Shown here in pieces: positions 8,964-18,299 of a stretch of DNA of 64,000 nt (position 1 is its first letter; every line of letters starts with the position of its first letter). The DNA is from Eubacteriaceae bacterium Marseille-Q4139 (lineage in GTDB: Bacteria > Bacillota > Clostridia > Lachnospirales > Lachnospiraceae), in NCBI GenBank assembly GCA_018223415.1, contig JAGTTQ010000001.1:1564365-1628364 (forward strand). The letters run 5' to 3'. A model generated the notes under the pieces. That model had not been told where the DNA came from. It made no database searches and was given only the letters and a program-made list of their open reading frames with translations. Position numbers and translations under genes: made by a program.

Positions 8964-10286
8964 TTACTTTAGTTTTATTTCCTTCATCACTTCACTCCCG
9001 GCCACAATCAGGGAGGTCATGCGATTTTTCCCTTTTCTCACGCAGGCCACCGGGAAGTCAAACTGTCCCTCGAACTTTTTGTCCCCGGAAACATTAAATG
9101 CCATGCATGATTCATCATTATACAGGATAACCAGGTCGCCGTCAATTTTTACGCCGCTGTAAGAGTAATCAAATTCCGCACTCCCTGCTTTTGTGCCGTC
9201 CGTTCTGTAAATATCCAGACGGTACGGGTTCCCTGAGGTGCTGTCCACGATCACGCCGGCATAGCGGTCGGAATAGCAGATGCTTTCGATTTCCTCTTCC
9301 ACGTTTACCGTGACAATTTCAGGATCCGGGATCACATTTTTTACTGAAATAAACGAAATCCCCTTATCCGTAAACACGCAGACCGTTTCGTCGTTGAGAT
9401 AGCGCACCCGGGCTGCCATTTTATCCTCAAATTCATCCTCGAAGCCTCCGATAAAACGGTTGTCCACGTTTTTCCCGATTTCCGAGAAGTCATAAAACAC
9501 GACTTTGTTTTTCATGACGCCGTTTTCCAGATACATGACGGACATGACAATCTGCCTTCCATCGGGAGACAGCGCCAGATCGACCGGATAGCCGTCGCCC
9601 TGGAGCAGCATTTTTATGCTGATCTGAAGGTCGGAGCCGTCTTTTTTGTAGTACATGACGTAAGCCGCCGTGCTGTCCTCGACGATTGCAGCCGTCACCC
9701 CATGGCCGGAGACCGCCACTTTGGAGATTGGAAGCTGCGTCTTTGCAATTCCGGTGGTTCCTTCTTTATTAAAGATGTAGATATCGTTCCCCTGCTGGTC
9801 GGCGATGGCCGCGCAGCTTCCGTTGATGCTGATAATCGGCGTCTTCATTTCATAGCCCTGGGTCCATACGGTTTTCCCGCTGGCGTCAATATAGGACGCG
9901 CCGTCTTTCGTATATTTTATCATGTTGTCGCCGAACAGCTCAAAATTTACAAAGCTGCTTTCGCTGACAGCCGTTTCCCCGTCTTCACCAGACGTGCCGG
10001 CCCCGTCGGCATACCGCATGGACTTCTCCCAGTTCACCGTGTACTCCGTATATTGGTACTCCTGCTGGTACCGGTACCAGCAATAGCCCAAGGCAGCAAG
10101 AAACAGCGCTGTCACTGCAAAAATTAAAAACCTGCGGTTTCTTCTTTTATTATGTACCTGCCGAACAATCTCCTCGCTGTCCTCGTCGTTCTCCTGCCAG
10201 TTCTGTTCCGGCTTTGGAAGCTGGACGATATTGTTCCGCAGCTGTCTTTTTTTGTTTTCTCTGTCCATATAGCGCATATCACTCAT
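8964..10286 (-). CDS. DUF5711-type membrane-anchored protein
   Basis: About 440 residues with a charged N-terminal tail, one transmembrane helix (FLIFAVTALFLAALGYCWY), then a beta-rich domain resembling a propeller-like DUF5711 protein of Lachnospiraceae. Its job is not known; topology suggests the sensor-like domain lies outside the cell. The ATG at 10286 is chosen because GGGAGA is well spaced; the alternative TTG is 6 bases earlier. Its promoter region carries an inverted repeat (see 10293-10346). Confidence 0.7.
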   Translation of the reverse strand: MSDMRYMDRENKKRQLRNNIVQLPKPEQNWQENDEDSEEIVRQVHNKRRNRRFLIFAVTALFLAALGYCWYRYQQEYQYTEYTVNWEKSMRYADGAGTSGEDGETAVSESSFVNFELFGDNMIKYTKDGASYIDASGKTVWTQGYEMKTPIISINGSCAAIADQQGNDIYIFNKEGTTGIAKTQLPISKVAVSGHGVTAAIVEDSTAAYVMYYKKDGSDLQISIKMLLQGDGYPVDLALSPDGRQIVMSVMYLENGVMKNKVVFYDFSEIGKNVDNRFIGGFEDEFEDKMAARVRYLNDETVCVFTDKGISFISVKNVIPDPEIVTVNVEEEIESICYSDRYAGVIVDSTSGNPYRLDIYRTDGTKAGSAEFDYSYSGVKIDGDLVILYNDESCMAFNVSGDKKFEGQFDFPVACVRKGKNRMTSLIVAGSEVMKEIKLK

Positions 10287-10292
10287 AAACAA

Positions 10293-10346
10293 AATCTCCC
10301 GGAAAAGGCCGATATATGTTTAATTATACACCATTTCCGGGAGATT
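10293..10346 (-). promoter_or_regulatory. 13-bp inverted repeat flanking a TATAAT box
   Basis: AATCTCCCGGAAA (10293-10305) and TTTCCGGGAGATT (10334-10346) are perfect inverted copies 28 bases apart. On the minus strand GTGTATAATTAAAC between them supplies a good -10 box for the DUF5711 gene. The arm nearer the gene also contains its Shine-Dalgarno GGGAGA. An operator or an SD-sequestering structure are both possible. Confidence 0.5.
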
Positions 10347-10397
10347 CGCATTATATTATTTTTCTTTTTTGCTGCCGTCTGCGGTATGACTGTTTTT

Positions 10398-11780
10398 TTA
10401 TGGAAGAATCAGCTTCTGTCCGGCTAAAATCCGGTTTTCATCGGTCAGATGGTTCAGCCTGCAAATTTCTGACAGGCGGCTCAGATCCCCATAGACCTTC
10501 CAGCAGATTCCATAAAGCGTTTCGCCTTCCCCAATTTCATAAATCTCGTATCCGTTTGCTTCTGCCGCCTCGTAGTCGATGGGCAGGGCTGCGTCTTCTT
10601 CAAGGCCCTCGTCGCCTTCCCCGCCAGTCTTTCCCATACCTACGAGCCGCTGCTGTTCCATGATTTCAGACGTGCCCGCACTGCCGCTTCCCGTCATAGG
10701 AACGGCTTCCTCCACCTCTTCGGCAGCGTCACCCTGGCCGCCCGTTTCCGTCTCTGGCACCGCATGTTCACCGCCGGCATTTGCCGATTCCGCCTCCTGT
10801 CCGGCCGTTTCTGTCTCTGCTGCGGCAGTCCCGTCTGTGCTTTCTGTTTCATCCGATGCATTCCCCGAGCCGGCCTCAAAAAATTCGCCGGTCTCGCCTG
10901 ACATGGTCTCCGTCGGATACACGTCTCCCGGCATTTCTTCTATGATAAAATCCGGTTCCTCCGCCTGCTGTTTCTGGTACTCGTCCCAGTCTGCCACGCC
11001 GGCCGGCAGCACCGATGCCAGCACACTCTCCATCTGCTGCATTTTGTGGTAATTGTTGAGCAGCACAACGCCGCCGGCCAGCACGGCGACGGAAAGGACA
11101 CCGCACAGCATGCCCAGGGCGTTCGCTGTCCCTTTATTGAGATTTGCCTGTTCCTTGCGGCTTACCATTCTCTGCCTGAAATCCCGGATGACCTGTTCAT
11201 GACTTCCCGTCTCGATTCTCCTAACGTCCTTCCGGGTAATCATATAATCCTGCATCATCTGGTTTCTTTCATAATAAATGTAATGGCCGCGCAGCCGGTA
11301 AAAGCCGTCTTCCGAAGTTATGTAAATGGATTCGTCTCCATCCAGCCCCTGATTCAGGTACATGACCTGGTTTTTGCCTGCAAAATACTGATTGTGCTGT
11401 TTCCAGTAGTTCAAAGGGCTTAACTGGCTTCCCGGTCCGGCGCAGAGGAACCACCCCTGGATGGTTCGCTTCGGAAACGACTCTTCTATCCCCTGATACG
11501 CCTTTTTCCAGGAGCTTTCCGAAAAAATCAGCTTCTCTCCGTCTGTTTCCACATCTTCCATCTCTATGGCGCCGTCCACGAAAATATACGGCGTCCCATC
11601 ATGCTGTTCCGTACTGCCTAAAAGAAGCCCCACCCGCAGCGTCTGTTTTCCAACCGGATAAAGCCGCTTCAGATATGTGTTGACATAGTCCTCCAGATAC
11701 AGCCTGACCACCGTGTCGCCTTCTCCAATCTGGCGTACATTTTTTGGCAGTTTTGGAAAAGGATTATACAATTCTCCCAT
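10398..11780 (-). CDS. membrane protein with C-terminal LysM domain
   Basis: 460 residues: an N-terminal cytosolic domain of about 220 residues, one transmembrane helix (GMLCGVLSVAVLAGGVVLL), a long acidic low-complexity linker rich in E, G, T and A, and a C-terminal LysM domain (YEIGEGETLYGICWKVYGD, then ILAGQKLILP). LysM binds peptidoglycan, so the protein probably tethers the membrane to the wall. It lies between DUF5711 and a yyaC-like sporulation gene, so a role in envelope or spore formation is an inference. The start is supported by GAGGTG upstream. Confidence 0.8.
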   Translation of the reverse strand: MGELYNPFPKLPKNVRQIGEGDTVVRLYLEDYVNTYLKRLYPVGKQTLRVGLLLGSTEQHDGTPYIFVDGAIEMEDVETDGEKLIFSESSWKKAYQGIEESFPKRTIQGWFLCAGPGSQLSPLNYWKQHNQYFAGKNQVMYLNQGLDGDESIYITSEDGFYRLRGHYIYYERNQMMQDYMITRKDVRRIETGSHEQVIRDFRQRMVSRKEQANLNKGTANALGMLCGVLSVAVLAGGVVLLNNYHKMQQMESVLASVLPAGVADWDEYQKQQAEEPDFIIEEMPGDVYPTETMSGETGEFFEAGSGNASDETESTDGTAAAETETAGQEAESANAGGEHAVPETETGGQGDAAEEVEEAVPMTGSGSAGTSEIMEQQRLVGMGKTGGEGDEGLEEDAALPIDYEAAEANGYEIYEIGEGETLYGICWKVYGDLSRLSEICRLNHLTDENRILAGQKLILP

Positions 11781-11869
11781 GCTTTCACCTCGCTATATTT
11801 CTTCGCCTTTCATTCAGCAAGCAGTATAGCACGGTGCTCCTGCAAAACCTGTCAAAACAGGGACAGCTT

Positions 11870-12475
11870 TCAGGAAAATGTTTCGACACGGCCTCCGATC
11901 AGGTTCATCCCCAAACAGATGCTGCGGCTGATGCAGTCCGCCAGCCGCATGACAACTGACAGACGGATACTCTGAAGCATCAGCGGGTCTCCGCTTCTGG
12001 AGCTGCCGACAATCCCGGTGATAAAAATATCCCCCACGGCCTCCAGCTCCTTTTTCACACCGAGCCCCGGCTTTAATGGCCCGCGCCCAAGCGTCACGCA
12101 ACCCACATGCTCTGCGTTCCCGACGGAGGCATCGACAGCCACCACCAGCGCGTGAGGGAATTTTTTCTTAAGTCCCACGATACATTCCTCGAGATTCATT
12201 GCATGAACCGGGTTGTCCAGTGTGCCGAGAACCATCGCATTCTTCACCCTGCGCTCCCTTAGCTTATATCCGATCAACGGCCCAAGGCTGTCGCCTGTGG
12301 AACGGTCTGTCCCGATGCATAAAAAAACGACCTCCGATTTCCCGCGCGCCTTCATCTCCTCCATCATCAAAAGAAGCAGGCGGCCGGCAAATTTTTCTGA
12401 TTCAAACTCCGGTCTTGTGTCATAATAATAAATTTCCCGCTTATAAAGCCCGGATGTTTTCTCCCAGAATTTCAT
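11870..12475 (-). CDS. yyaC: YyaC-like sporulation protein (germination-protease-like fold)
   Basis: About 201 residues. The IGTDRSTGDSLGPLIGYKL block, the NPVHAMNLEE segment and AVDASVG identify the YyaC family, which resembles the GPR/HybD protease fold and is widespread in spore formers. Its exact activity is not established. The inner ATG (12475) is chosen because TGGAGG lies 5 bases upstream. It supports an endospore-forming host. Confidence 0.85.
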   Translation of the reverse strand: MKFWEKTSGLYKREIYYYDTRPEFESEKFAGRLLLLMMEEMKARGKSEVVFLCIGTDRSTGDSLGPLIGYKLRERRVKNAMVLGTLDNPVHAMNLEECIVGLKKKFPHALVVAVDASVGNAEHVGCVTLGRGPLKPGLGVKKELEAVGDIFITGIVGSSRSGDPLMLQSIRLSVVMRLADCISRSICLGMNLIGGRVETFS

Positions 12476-12557
12476 CCCTGCCTCCATTTTCCCTAGAATT
12501 CTATATGCTATTATAGGCAGATGCGGGGGGATTTATGCAGGGGCGGGCAAGAGAACG

Positions 12558-13529
12558 TCAATTTCCGCTCACATCTCTCGCTGCTTCCGCAACCATGCGA
12601 AGCTTTTCGTAAGAAATGTCTCCTGGCATCGTGCAGTCAGCTCCAATCAGAAACTTCTTTTTCCCATTTTCTTCTATCAGTTTTTTCACCGCCTTCCATA
12701 TTTCTTCCTGTGTTCCTTTATAAACCACACTGTTCCTGTCATGAGCCAGTCCACCTAAAACTGCACAATTTTTAAATAATGCTTTTCCCTTCTCCAATGA
12801 ATACGGTCCCTCATATACACCCCAGTTCACTACATCTGCATATGGCCCATAGGATTCATAGCGTTTCATGTTCAACCCATCCTTACATATATGGAGAATC
12901 ACAATTCCACCGGCCGCTCTGATCTCTGTCATGATCTGTTTGTCGAAAGGCTCTATGTACTCCGCGAATTCTTCATCCGTAAAAAATCTCTTTTCTCCGC
13001 CGAGAGACGCATAGTAAACACCGTCCATCCCTGCCTCCACATAAGCTCTTGCAAGATTACACTGTACTTCAGCAACTTTTTTCATTGCATCCAACACTGG
13101 TGCTTTGTTCTGGCGCAAATGGCTGCAAAGCATCTGACGCACCTCTGTATATCCATATCTGTGTTCAATCGGATGAATCGTAGAAGCGCAAATTCCATGG
13201 AGCGTCCCTATCCGAAATGCATCTGGGTCACTTTTATCCAAAACTCGTTTTGTCAGTTCCATTTGATCTCGCATAAATTCATCTTCCATCGTCATGCACC
13301 GTACCTGTTTCCAGTCCTCTGGTGTCTGAATCGGCCCCATATCCGGAACGAGATTCTCATTCATTAGCTTCAAGATATCTGTATCTGTCTCTCTGAAGAA
13401 ACGCAGATGTTCTTTTACCATATCTTCTCCGTTCCTTTTTTCTCGCGGAAAATGTATGGAAAAACTCACAGGAACTGCATCTGGTTCAAGCCCTTTTATT
13501 GCATACATTACACGTTCTTTCTTCGTCAT
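12558..13529 (-). CDS. uroporphyrinogen decarboxylase-family methyltransferase
   Basis: 323 residues of the URO-D/MtaA fold. It has the N-terminal TKKERVMYAIKGLEPDAVPV block and an HICKDGLN segment that could supply the zinc ligands His and Cys used by corrinoid methyltransferases, plus the glycine-rich GGLAHDRNS end. No other haem genes are nearby, so a MtaA/CmuA-like methyl transfer from a corrinoid protein is more likely than true HemE. It is apparently monocistronic, with GGAAAGGAG before the ATG. Confidence 0.75.
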   Translation of the reverse strand: MTKKERVMYAIKGLEPDAVPVSFSIHFPREKRNGEDMVKEHLRFFRETDTDILKLMNENLVPDMGPIQTPEDWKQVRCMTMEDEFMRDQMELTKRVLDKSDPDAFRIGTLHGICASTIHPIEHRYGYTEVRQMLCSHLRQNKAPVLDAMKKVAEVQCNLARAYVEAGMDGVYYASLGGEKRFFTDEEFAEYIEPFDKQIMTEIRAAGGIVILHICKDGLNMKRYESYGPYADVVNWGVYEGPYSLEKGKALFKNCAVLGGLAHDRNSVVYKGTQEEIWKAVKKLIEENGKKKFLIGADCTMPGDISYEKLRMVAEAARDVSGN

Positions 13530-13910
13530 AATAATCTCCTTTCCGTTCTATGGGTTTCGCTTTTGATGCAAAAGATATCCAAAAACATTTTGCATAGAAT
13601 CCTAAAAGATATCTAATTAAAAGTTTAACACGAAAAAGCAAGTTCATCCATTCGCTTTTTATACAAATATTTCCTATATTTTTTAACACTTATTACAAAA
13701 CATATGCTAATTTGATCATTCTTCGGAATATTGCACCTCAAATTCATTCTGTTAAACATTGCATCAGCCCAAAAGAATCCCGATTCATTTCTTTTCAAGC
13801 AGATGGTCCACATCTATCTTCATTTGTGCACTCACAGCCAAAAGTGTATGCCCGATACGCCTCCGAACAGACATACAGCTGCAAAAACTCTATGGTTCGA
13901 CTTTCTACAA
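13530..13910. other. AT-rich intergenic stretch, no gene seen
   Basis: An AT-rich gap between the UroD-type gene start and the terminator of the coiled-coil gene. No reading frame with a ribosome site, RNA gene or repeat could be supported here; it probably contains the UroD gene promoter. Confidence 0.4.
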
Positions 13911-13955
13911 AACAAAAACAGCACCCGCCCGGCAATATGCCTTCTGGATGCTGTC
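13911..13955 (-). terminator. intrinsic terminator of the coiled-coil protein gene
   Basis: On the minus strand ACAGCATCC pairs with GGGTGCTGT, followed by TTTTTGTTTTG, beginning about 10 bases past the stop at 13965. Confidence 0.6.
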
Positions 13956-13964
13956 TTCCTGTTT

Positions 13965-15143
13965 TTAAATTTCTCCGCCGGGCCCCCGTTCCATAGGAGC
14001 GTCCTGCGCCGGGCCTTCGATGGCGCCTGTGCCGCCCATTCCTTCCGCCCGTTGGTATGTCCTGCTTTTGTAAACCGTAATTGCCTCACTGATGTTAGCC
14101 GCATTGCCGCCTGCTATGAGCTTTTCCAGGGCTTCCAGCCGTTCCACCGTCAGAAAATCTTTCCCAACGTAAATTCCATATTCGTCGGCTGCTGTCAGGG
14201 ACTGCTCTTTGATCTGGCCCTGAACCAGCTTCAGCTCACTTCCCGTACTTTCCAATTCCTCCGCCAGACGATCCAGTTCTTTTTTCCGGTTCCCAAAAAT
14301 TTCATCGGAAATGATGGACTTGGTGACAGTCTCAAAGGTATTCAGTGCTTCGTTTTTCTTCCTGACAATCTGGGAAATATCCTGATCCAAATGTGCAATC
14401 TCATCATCAAACTTTTCCAGATTATAGCTGGACTCGTTTTTGTCCTTCCGAATCGTTCTGGCAATCGCCCGGATTTTCCTCTCATTTTCCCGGATACGGT
14501 TCCGAAGAACCCGCCCTTCCTTCAAAACCTCCATATGGTGCATCTTCGTCCGGTTTCCGATCATCACATAAATTCCTCCGAACAGAAGAATCGCAGCCAG
14601 ATAAATTCCAAACAGATAAAAGGAGTTCCGGTTCGGTATCAGAAAATATACGCCGCAGGGAACTGCCAGAAAGCAGACTAAAAGCATCAGCATCAGTACG
14701 CCGGCCTCCCGCAGCCCGCGGGTAAAGTACAGCGCATAGTAAAAGCCGCTTCTGCAATATCCCGGCACATGGTTTGCCTGAAAAAGCGTCTTCATCTGCC
14801 CCTTTATTTCCTTATTTTCCCGTACCAGGCTTGACGTGTCCTCTTCAATCCGCTCTTTGATCCCCTGACTTTTCGCCTTTTCCCTTTTCTGGCGGACTTT
14901 TTTCAGCCGCTCACGTGCTTTGTCAATCTCGGCATCATAGCTGCCTGTAATTTCCTCTTCCCTCTGTTTTACTGTTGCGGCCACCGCATCCGCCGCCATC
15001 TTTTGTTCTGTTTTCAGCGACCGTTCCAGCTTTTTTTCCTTGTCCTCCAGTTCGCGTTCCTTCTGCCTTAATTCCTCCAGCTTCTTTACCGCCTCTTTTG
15101 CACCGGTGAAAAAAGCCGTATAGTTGGTAATCGCCTGTGCCAT
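13965..15143 (-). CDS. coiled-coil membrane protein of unknown function
   Basis: 392 residues. A highly charged coiled coil fills about residues 15-120, then two close hydrophobic segments (LMLMLLVCFLAVPCGVYFLI and FGIYLAAILLFGGIYVMIG, about 165-220), then a second coiled coil and a glycine-rich tail. No catalytic motif is seen. The shape suggests a membrane-associated scaffold with two cytosolic coiled arms. AGGAGG precedes the ATG. Not recognised. Confidence 0.7.
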   Translation of the reverse strand: MAQAITNYTAFFTGAKEAVKKLEELRQKERELEDKEKKLERSLKTEQKMAADAVAATVKQREEEITGSYDAEIDKARERLKKVRQKREKAKSQGIKERIEEDTSSLVRENKEIKGQMKTLFQANHVPGYCRSGFYYALYFTRGLREAGVLMLMLLVCFLAVPCGVYFLIPNRNSFYLFGIYLAAILLFGGIYVMIGNRTKMHHMEVLKEGRVLRNRIRENERKIRAIARTIRKDKNESSYNLEKFDDEIAHLDQDISQIVRKKNEALNTFETVTKSIISDEIFGNRKKELDRLAEELESTGSELKLVQGQIKEQSLTAADEYGIYVGKDFLTVERLEALEKLIAGGNAANISEAITVYKSRTYQRAEGMGGTGAIEGPAQDAPMERGPGGEI

Positions 15144-15352
15144 CTTTCGTCCTCCTGGATCATGAAATTGTCTGTACCAGTCAAAAATATCTACTAATAG
15201 ATTACTACACTTTTTTCATGCACACAAGGGAGAATTCTCAAAAAAACCTTTCGCAATCCCTGGTTTTATCTTATAATAGCCGCATAAGCGAAGAACATGC
15301 GGGAAATGAGAATGTGAGAACCGCAAGACTTTTAAGGAAAAGGAGAGGCTCA

Positions 15353-15619
15353 ATGTTCCGAATGTGGGGAAAATTATGGAAAGACAATCATCTGGTAAAA
15401 GACACCGTTGCCTGCTGCGGCGACTACACAATGTCCAGAACCCAGATGGTATTTCAGACTTTGGATGAGATCTGCCATACGTTCGATTTAGAGCGTCCGA
15501 TCTGGCTGGAACCCAACATCAAAGACTTCCAGCTCCGGTCCAAAACGCGCTTTACAAATGACAGCTTTATTGAAACCATAGATTTCGATTACCTGGAAAT
15601 CCAGGTTCTCGAAGAGTAA
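15353..15619 (+). CDS. small conserved-looking protein, unknown
   Basis: 88 residues from an ATG preceded by AAGGAAAAGGAGAGG. Rich in aromatic and acidic residues, with a C-terminal DFDYLEIQVLEE. No signal or membrane segment. It faces the coiled-coil gene divergently and ends 12 bases before an IS1182-type element. Function not recognised. Confidence 0.6.
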   Translation: MFRMWGKLWKDNHLVKDTVACCGDYTMSRTQMVFQTLDEICHTFDLERPIWLEPNIKDFQLRSKTRFTNDSFIETIDFDYLEIQVLEE

Positions 15620-15631
15620 ATCCACCTGAGA

Positions 15632-17500
15632 AAAGGGAGTGTCGCAAAATCATCAAAATAGATGATTGAGCGGCACTTCTGCTTGTTACAGCAAAAAATC
15701 CGGCGCTCCCTATGGTTTCAGAGCAGATCGCCGGATTTTTGCCGTACTTTAATAAAACCTTTCGGTTTTATGATTTTTCTATGCAGTTTTTACTTCAAAC
15801 AGATGGCTTCCTGTCCGGCCATTTTGGATCTTAGCATGCAATTTATTCAGATTATACCCCAGGCACAGCAGTAGGATCTCCAGTTTTACCTTCGTTTTCC
15901 CTCTCAGCAGAAATCTCTGGAATTCATAATCGTTTTTCAACACCCCAAAGGCTCCTTCTACTTGAATCGAACGGTTTGTCCGATACTGGATCCCTTTTTC
16001 GCTTATGATGTTCTCATAAGATTCCCGACGCTTTTTCAAAAAGTTTTTGGAAAGATACAGCCTCTTATTTCCCTTTGCCCTCGTACATTTTTTCTTATAC
16101 GGACATCCGCCGCAATCCTCACATTCATATACTGTTACCTCGGACTGATAGCCGCTTTTGCTTTTCTGCTTCTTTTTAAACACTTCTCTCAGTGTTTTTC
16201 CTGCATGACAGGTGTAGGTGTCTGTCTCTTCCTTATACGCCATATTTTCCCGTTTACTGATGTCTTTCTTAAAACTTCTCTTTTTCCATTTTTCGTAGGT
16301 CTGCGGTTTGATGTAAGGGATCTGACCCTGGCTTTTCAGATATTCATAAGCCTCTTCGCTTTCATACCCCGAATCCGCAGTCACACTGGGATATCGAAAT
16401 CCCAGGTTCACTTCCATGTTTTTCAGAAACGGCACCAGTGTCCATACATCATTCCGATCCTGAAAAATCCCAGCTGCCACAATGTATTCGCTGTCCACTG
16501 CGATCTGGACGTTATATCCAGGTTTCAGCTGGGCATTCCTCATATGATCATCCTTCATGTGCATAAAAGTGGCATCCGGATCCGTCTTGCAGTAGTTATT
16601 CCGGCCCTGGAAACTAGCTGTATGCCAGTCATAGATCGTCTGGCGTTCCAGAAACCGGCGGAACAGTTCCAGATATTTTTGATTCCGGCTTTTGCGTTTT
16701 CCTCTTCCATGTACCAAAACCGTCCCATCCAGACGGCACCGTTCTTCCAGAAACCGGCAGATTTCCTGAAGATCCTGGGTACGGCTTTCCTCTCCCACAT
16801 GGAACCCGCAGATATAATCCTGGTTCAGAAGACAGACTGCCTCCTGAATCCGTTCGTACATCTTTGCTTCCCATTTCCCCACCGATTTCTTCCAGACGAA
16901 GGTATATTTATTGGCACAGGCTTCCAGTTTTGTCCCATCAATAAATACGGTTTCTTTTGATAATTCTCCGCTTGCTTCCAGGCGGCAGACCATCTGGTAG
17001 AACAGATTTTCACAGGCATCTGCCAGAAAACCGGTTCGGAAACGGGCAATGGTGCTGTGATCCGGTGCTTTTTGTCCGGCAAGCAGCCACATAAAGTTGA
17101 TGTCGCGTCTGCATGCGGTTTCAATTTTTCTGGATGAATAGATGTTCTGGGAATAGGCATAAGTCAGGATCTTGAACATGGTCTTTGGGTCCACTGCCGG
17201 ATTTCTGCCTTTGGCAGAGTAAGCCTGATACAGCAAGCTGTAATCTAAATCCTCCAATTCGTGGCTCAGCAGTCGAACAGAATCATCATCAGGAACCAAA
17301 CCTTCCAAATTTAATGGCAAAACCAGTTGATAAGGCTCACCGAATTCGGTATAATTTTTATGGTATTTTAATTTACTGGTCATATCTTATTATACCATGG
17401 ATTACGGGCTCTTCAGGGTCCGTTTTCTGTTTTCAGGGCATAAAAAAGGAGCCGCTGCTCCATAGATGATTACTCATCTATTTTGCAACGGCTCCTTTCG
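15632..17500 (-). mobile_element. IS1182-family insertion sequence
   Basis: About 1.87 kb with one transposase. Ends match as imperfect inverted repeats: GGGAGTGTCGCAAAAT at the left against GGAGCCGTTGCAAAAT read inward from the right. Clear target duplications were not found. Its right end cuts into the tnpV relic that follows. Confidence 0.8.
15779..17383 (-). CDS. IS1182-family transposase
   Basis: 534 residues, full length. N-terminal DUF772-type region (YSQNIYSSRKIETACRRDI, then DHSTIARFR), DDE catalytic core with VTADSGYESEEAYEYL, a cysteine-rich CEDCGGCPYKKKC segment, and the C-terminal RSIQVEGAFGVLKNDYEFQR block supplying the glutamate. The frame is intact, so the element may be active. 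Confidence 0.92.
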   Translation of the reverse strand: MTSKLKYHKNYTEFGEPYQLVLPLNLEGLVPDDDSVRLLSHELEDLDYSLLYQAYSAKGRNPAVDPKTMFKILTYAYSQNIYSSRKIETACRRDINFMWLLAGQKAPDHSTIARFRTGFLADACENLFYQMVCRLEASGELSKETVFIDGTKLEACANKYTFVWKKSVGKWEAKMYERIQEAVCLLNQDYICGFHVGEESRTQDLQEICRFLEERCRLDGTVLVHGRGKRKSRNQKYLELFRRFLERQTIYDWHTASFQGRNNYCKTDPDATFMHMKDDHMRNAQLKPGYNVQIAVDSEYIVAAGIFQDRNDVWTLVPFLKNMEVNLGFRYPSVTADSGYESEEAYEYLKSQGQIPYIKPQTYEKWKKRSFKKDISKRENMAYKEETDTYTCHAGKTLREVFKKKQKSKSGYQSEVTVYECEDCGGCPYKKKCTRAKGNKRLYLSKNFLKKRRESYENIISEKGIQYRTNRSIQVEGAFGVLKNDYEFQRFLLRGKTKVKLEILLLCLGYNLNKLHAKIQNGRTGSHLFEVKTA

Positions 17501-17502
17501 TT

Positions 17503-17811
17503 TAAGTATATACAAGTTCGAATAATTTCCTCCGCACGGTTGCGGATACTGTTCATGCGGCGCACCCATTCTATTTGGTCAGCCGCTTTGAGTGCTTCGG
17601 TTCCGCCCTCCTGCTTTGCCATAGCGGGAACGATGATTTCCATGCGCTTGTTACAGGCTTGGTCGATCTCGAACAGATACTTGAACAGAGTTCCCTCCAG
17701 CACATAGTTGTTGTAGAGGATTTTACGGTACTATATACTGTTACTCTCGCCCTGCAATTCATCATCGCGGATCAAACACTCGTACAGAGGGGTGATTTTT
17801 TCGTTTCTCAT
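17503..17811 (-). pseudogene. chimeric tnpX/tnpV relic
   Basis: Reading from 17811 the first 26 codons (KITPLYECLIRDDELQGES) match the start of TnpX-type large serine recombinases, then an amber codon, then a TnpV-like segment (VLEGTLFKYLFEID through IEWVRRMNSIRNRAEEII). The 3' end is lost where IS1182 begins. A recombinase 5' end appears fused by deletion to tnpV and then truncated: the scar of an older Tn4451-like element at this site. Confidence 0.7.
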
Positions 17812-17960
17812 GGCTGTATCTCCTGAAATGAAAATGCCCTAAGTGTTCCCTTCACTAACCATGACAAAAGCCATGATTAAAAAGTCACTTAGAGCATATA
17901 TCACCACTTACTGCTGAGATATTCCCTTATCTTTTCCAGAACCATCTCCGCCTTCTCATA

Positions 17961-18299
17961 CTACTCTTCTGCTTCCCTTTTAGAAACAATGGCGAAATCC
18001 TCATAGTCCGCTTTTTCTCTCAGCCTGTAAGCCAACGTTATAATCTTTGATACTTCCCGATCAAAAATCCCCTCTTTTACATAATGCTGGTTAAAAAAAG
18101 CGATCACTCCAGAATGCTTTGATGAATCGAATGCACTCATAATTGTAACGGCTCTTAATCCATGAAAAATGGCATAATAGGAGCGATTGACAGACGCTTT
18201 ATATCCACCCTTTTCAAGCATAACCTGAGCCATCTCCAAATCTTCCATTGCTTTTTCATATCTGTACTTTGACAGGTCTCTATTTATGCCGCCTTCCAT
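17961..18299 (-). CDS. HEPN-domain protein, C-terminally truncated
   Basis: HEPN family proteins are often RNases or toxins paired with MNT nucleotidyltransferases. The typical four-helix pattern is seen (YRYEKAMEDLEMAQVML, NRSYYAIFHGLRAV, HSGVIAFFNQHYVKEG). The frame ends at an amber codon at 17961; the same frame stays open for 19 more codons to a TGA at 17901, adding a plausible final helix. The usual R-x4-6-H RNase motif is not clear. The gene overlaps the MNT gene by 16 bases. Confidence 0.8.
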   Translation of the reverse strand: MEGGINRDLSKYRYEKAMEDLEMAQVMLEKGGYKASVNRSYYAIFHGLRAVTIMSAFDSSKHSGVIAFFNQHYVKEGIFDREVSKIITLAYRLREKADYEDFAIVSKREAEE

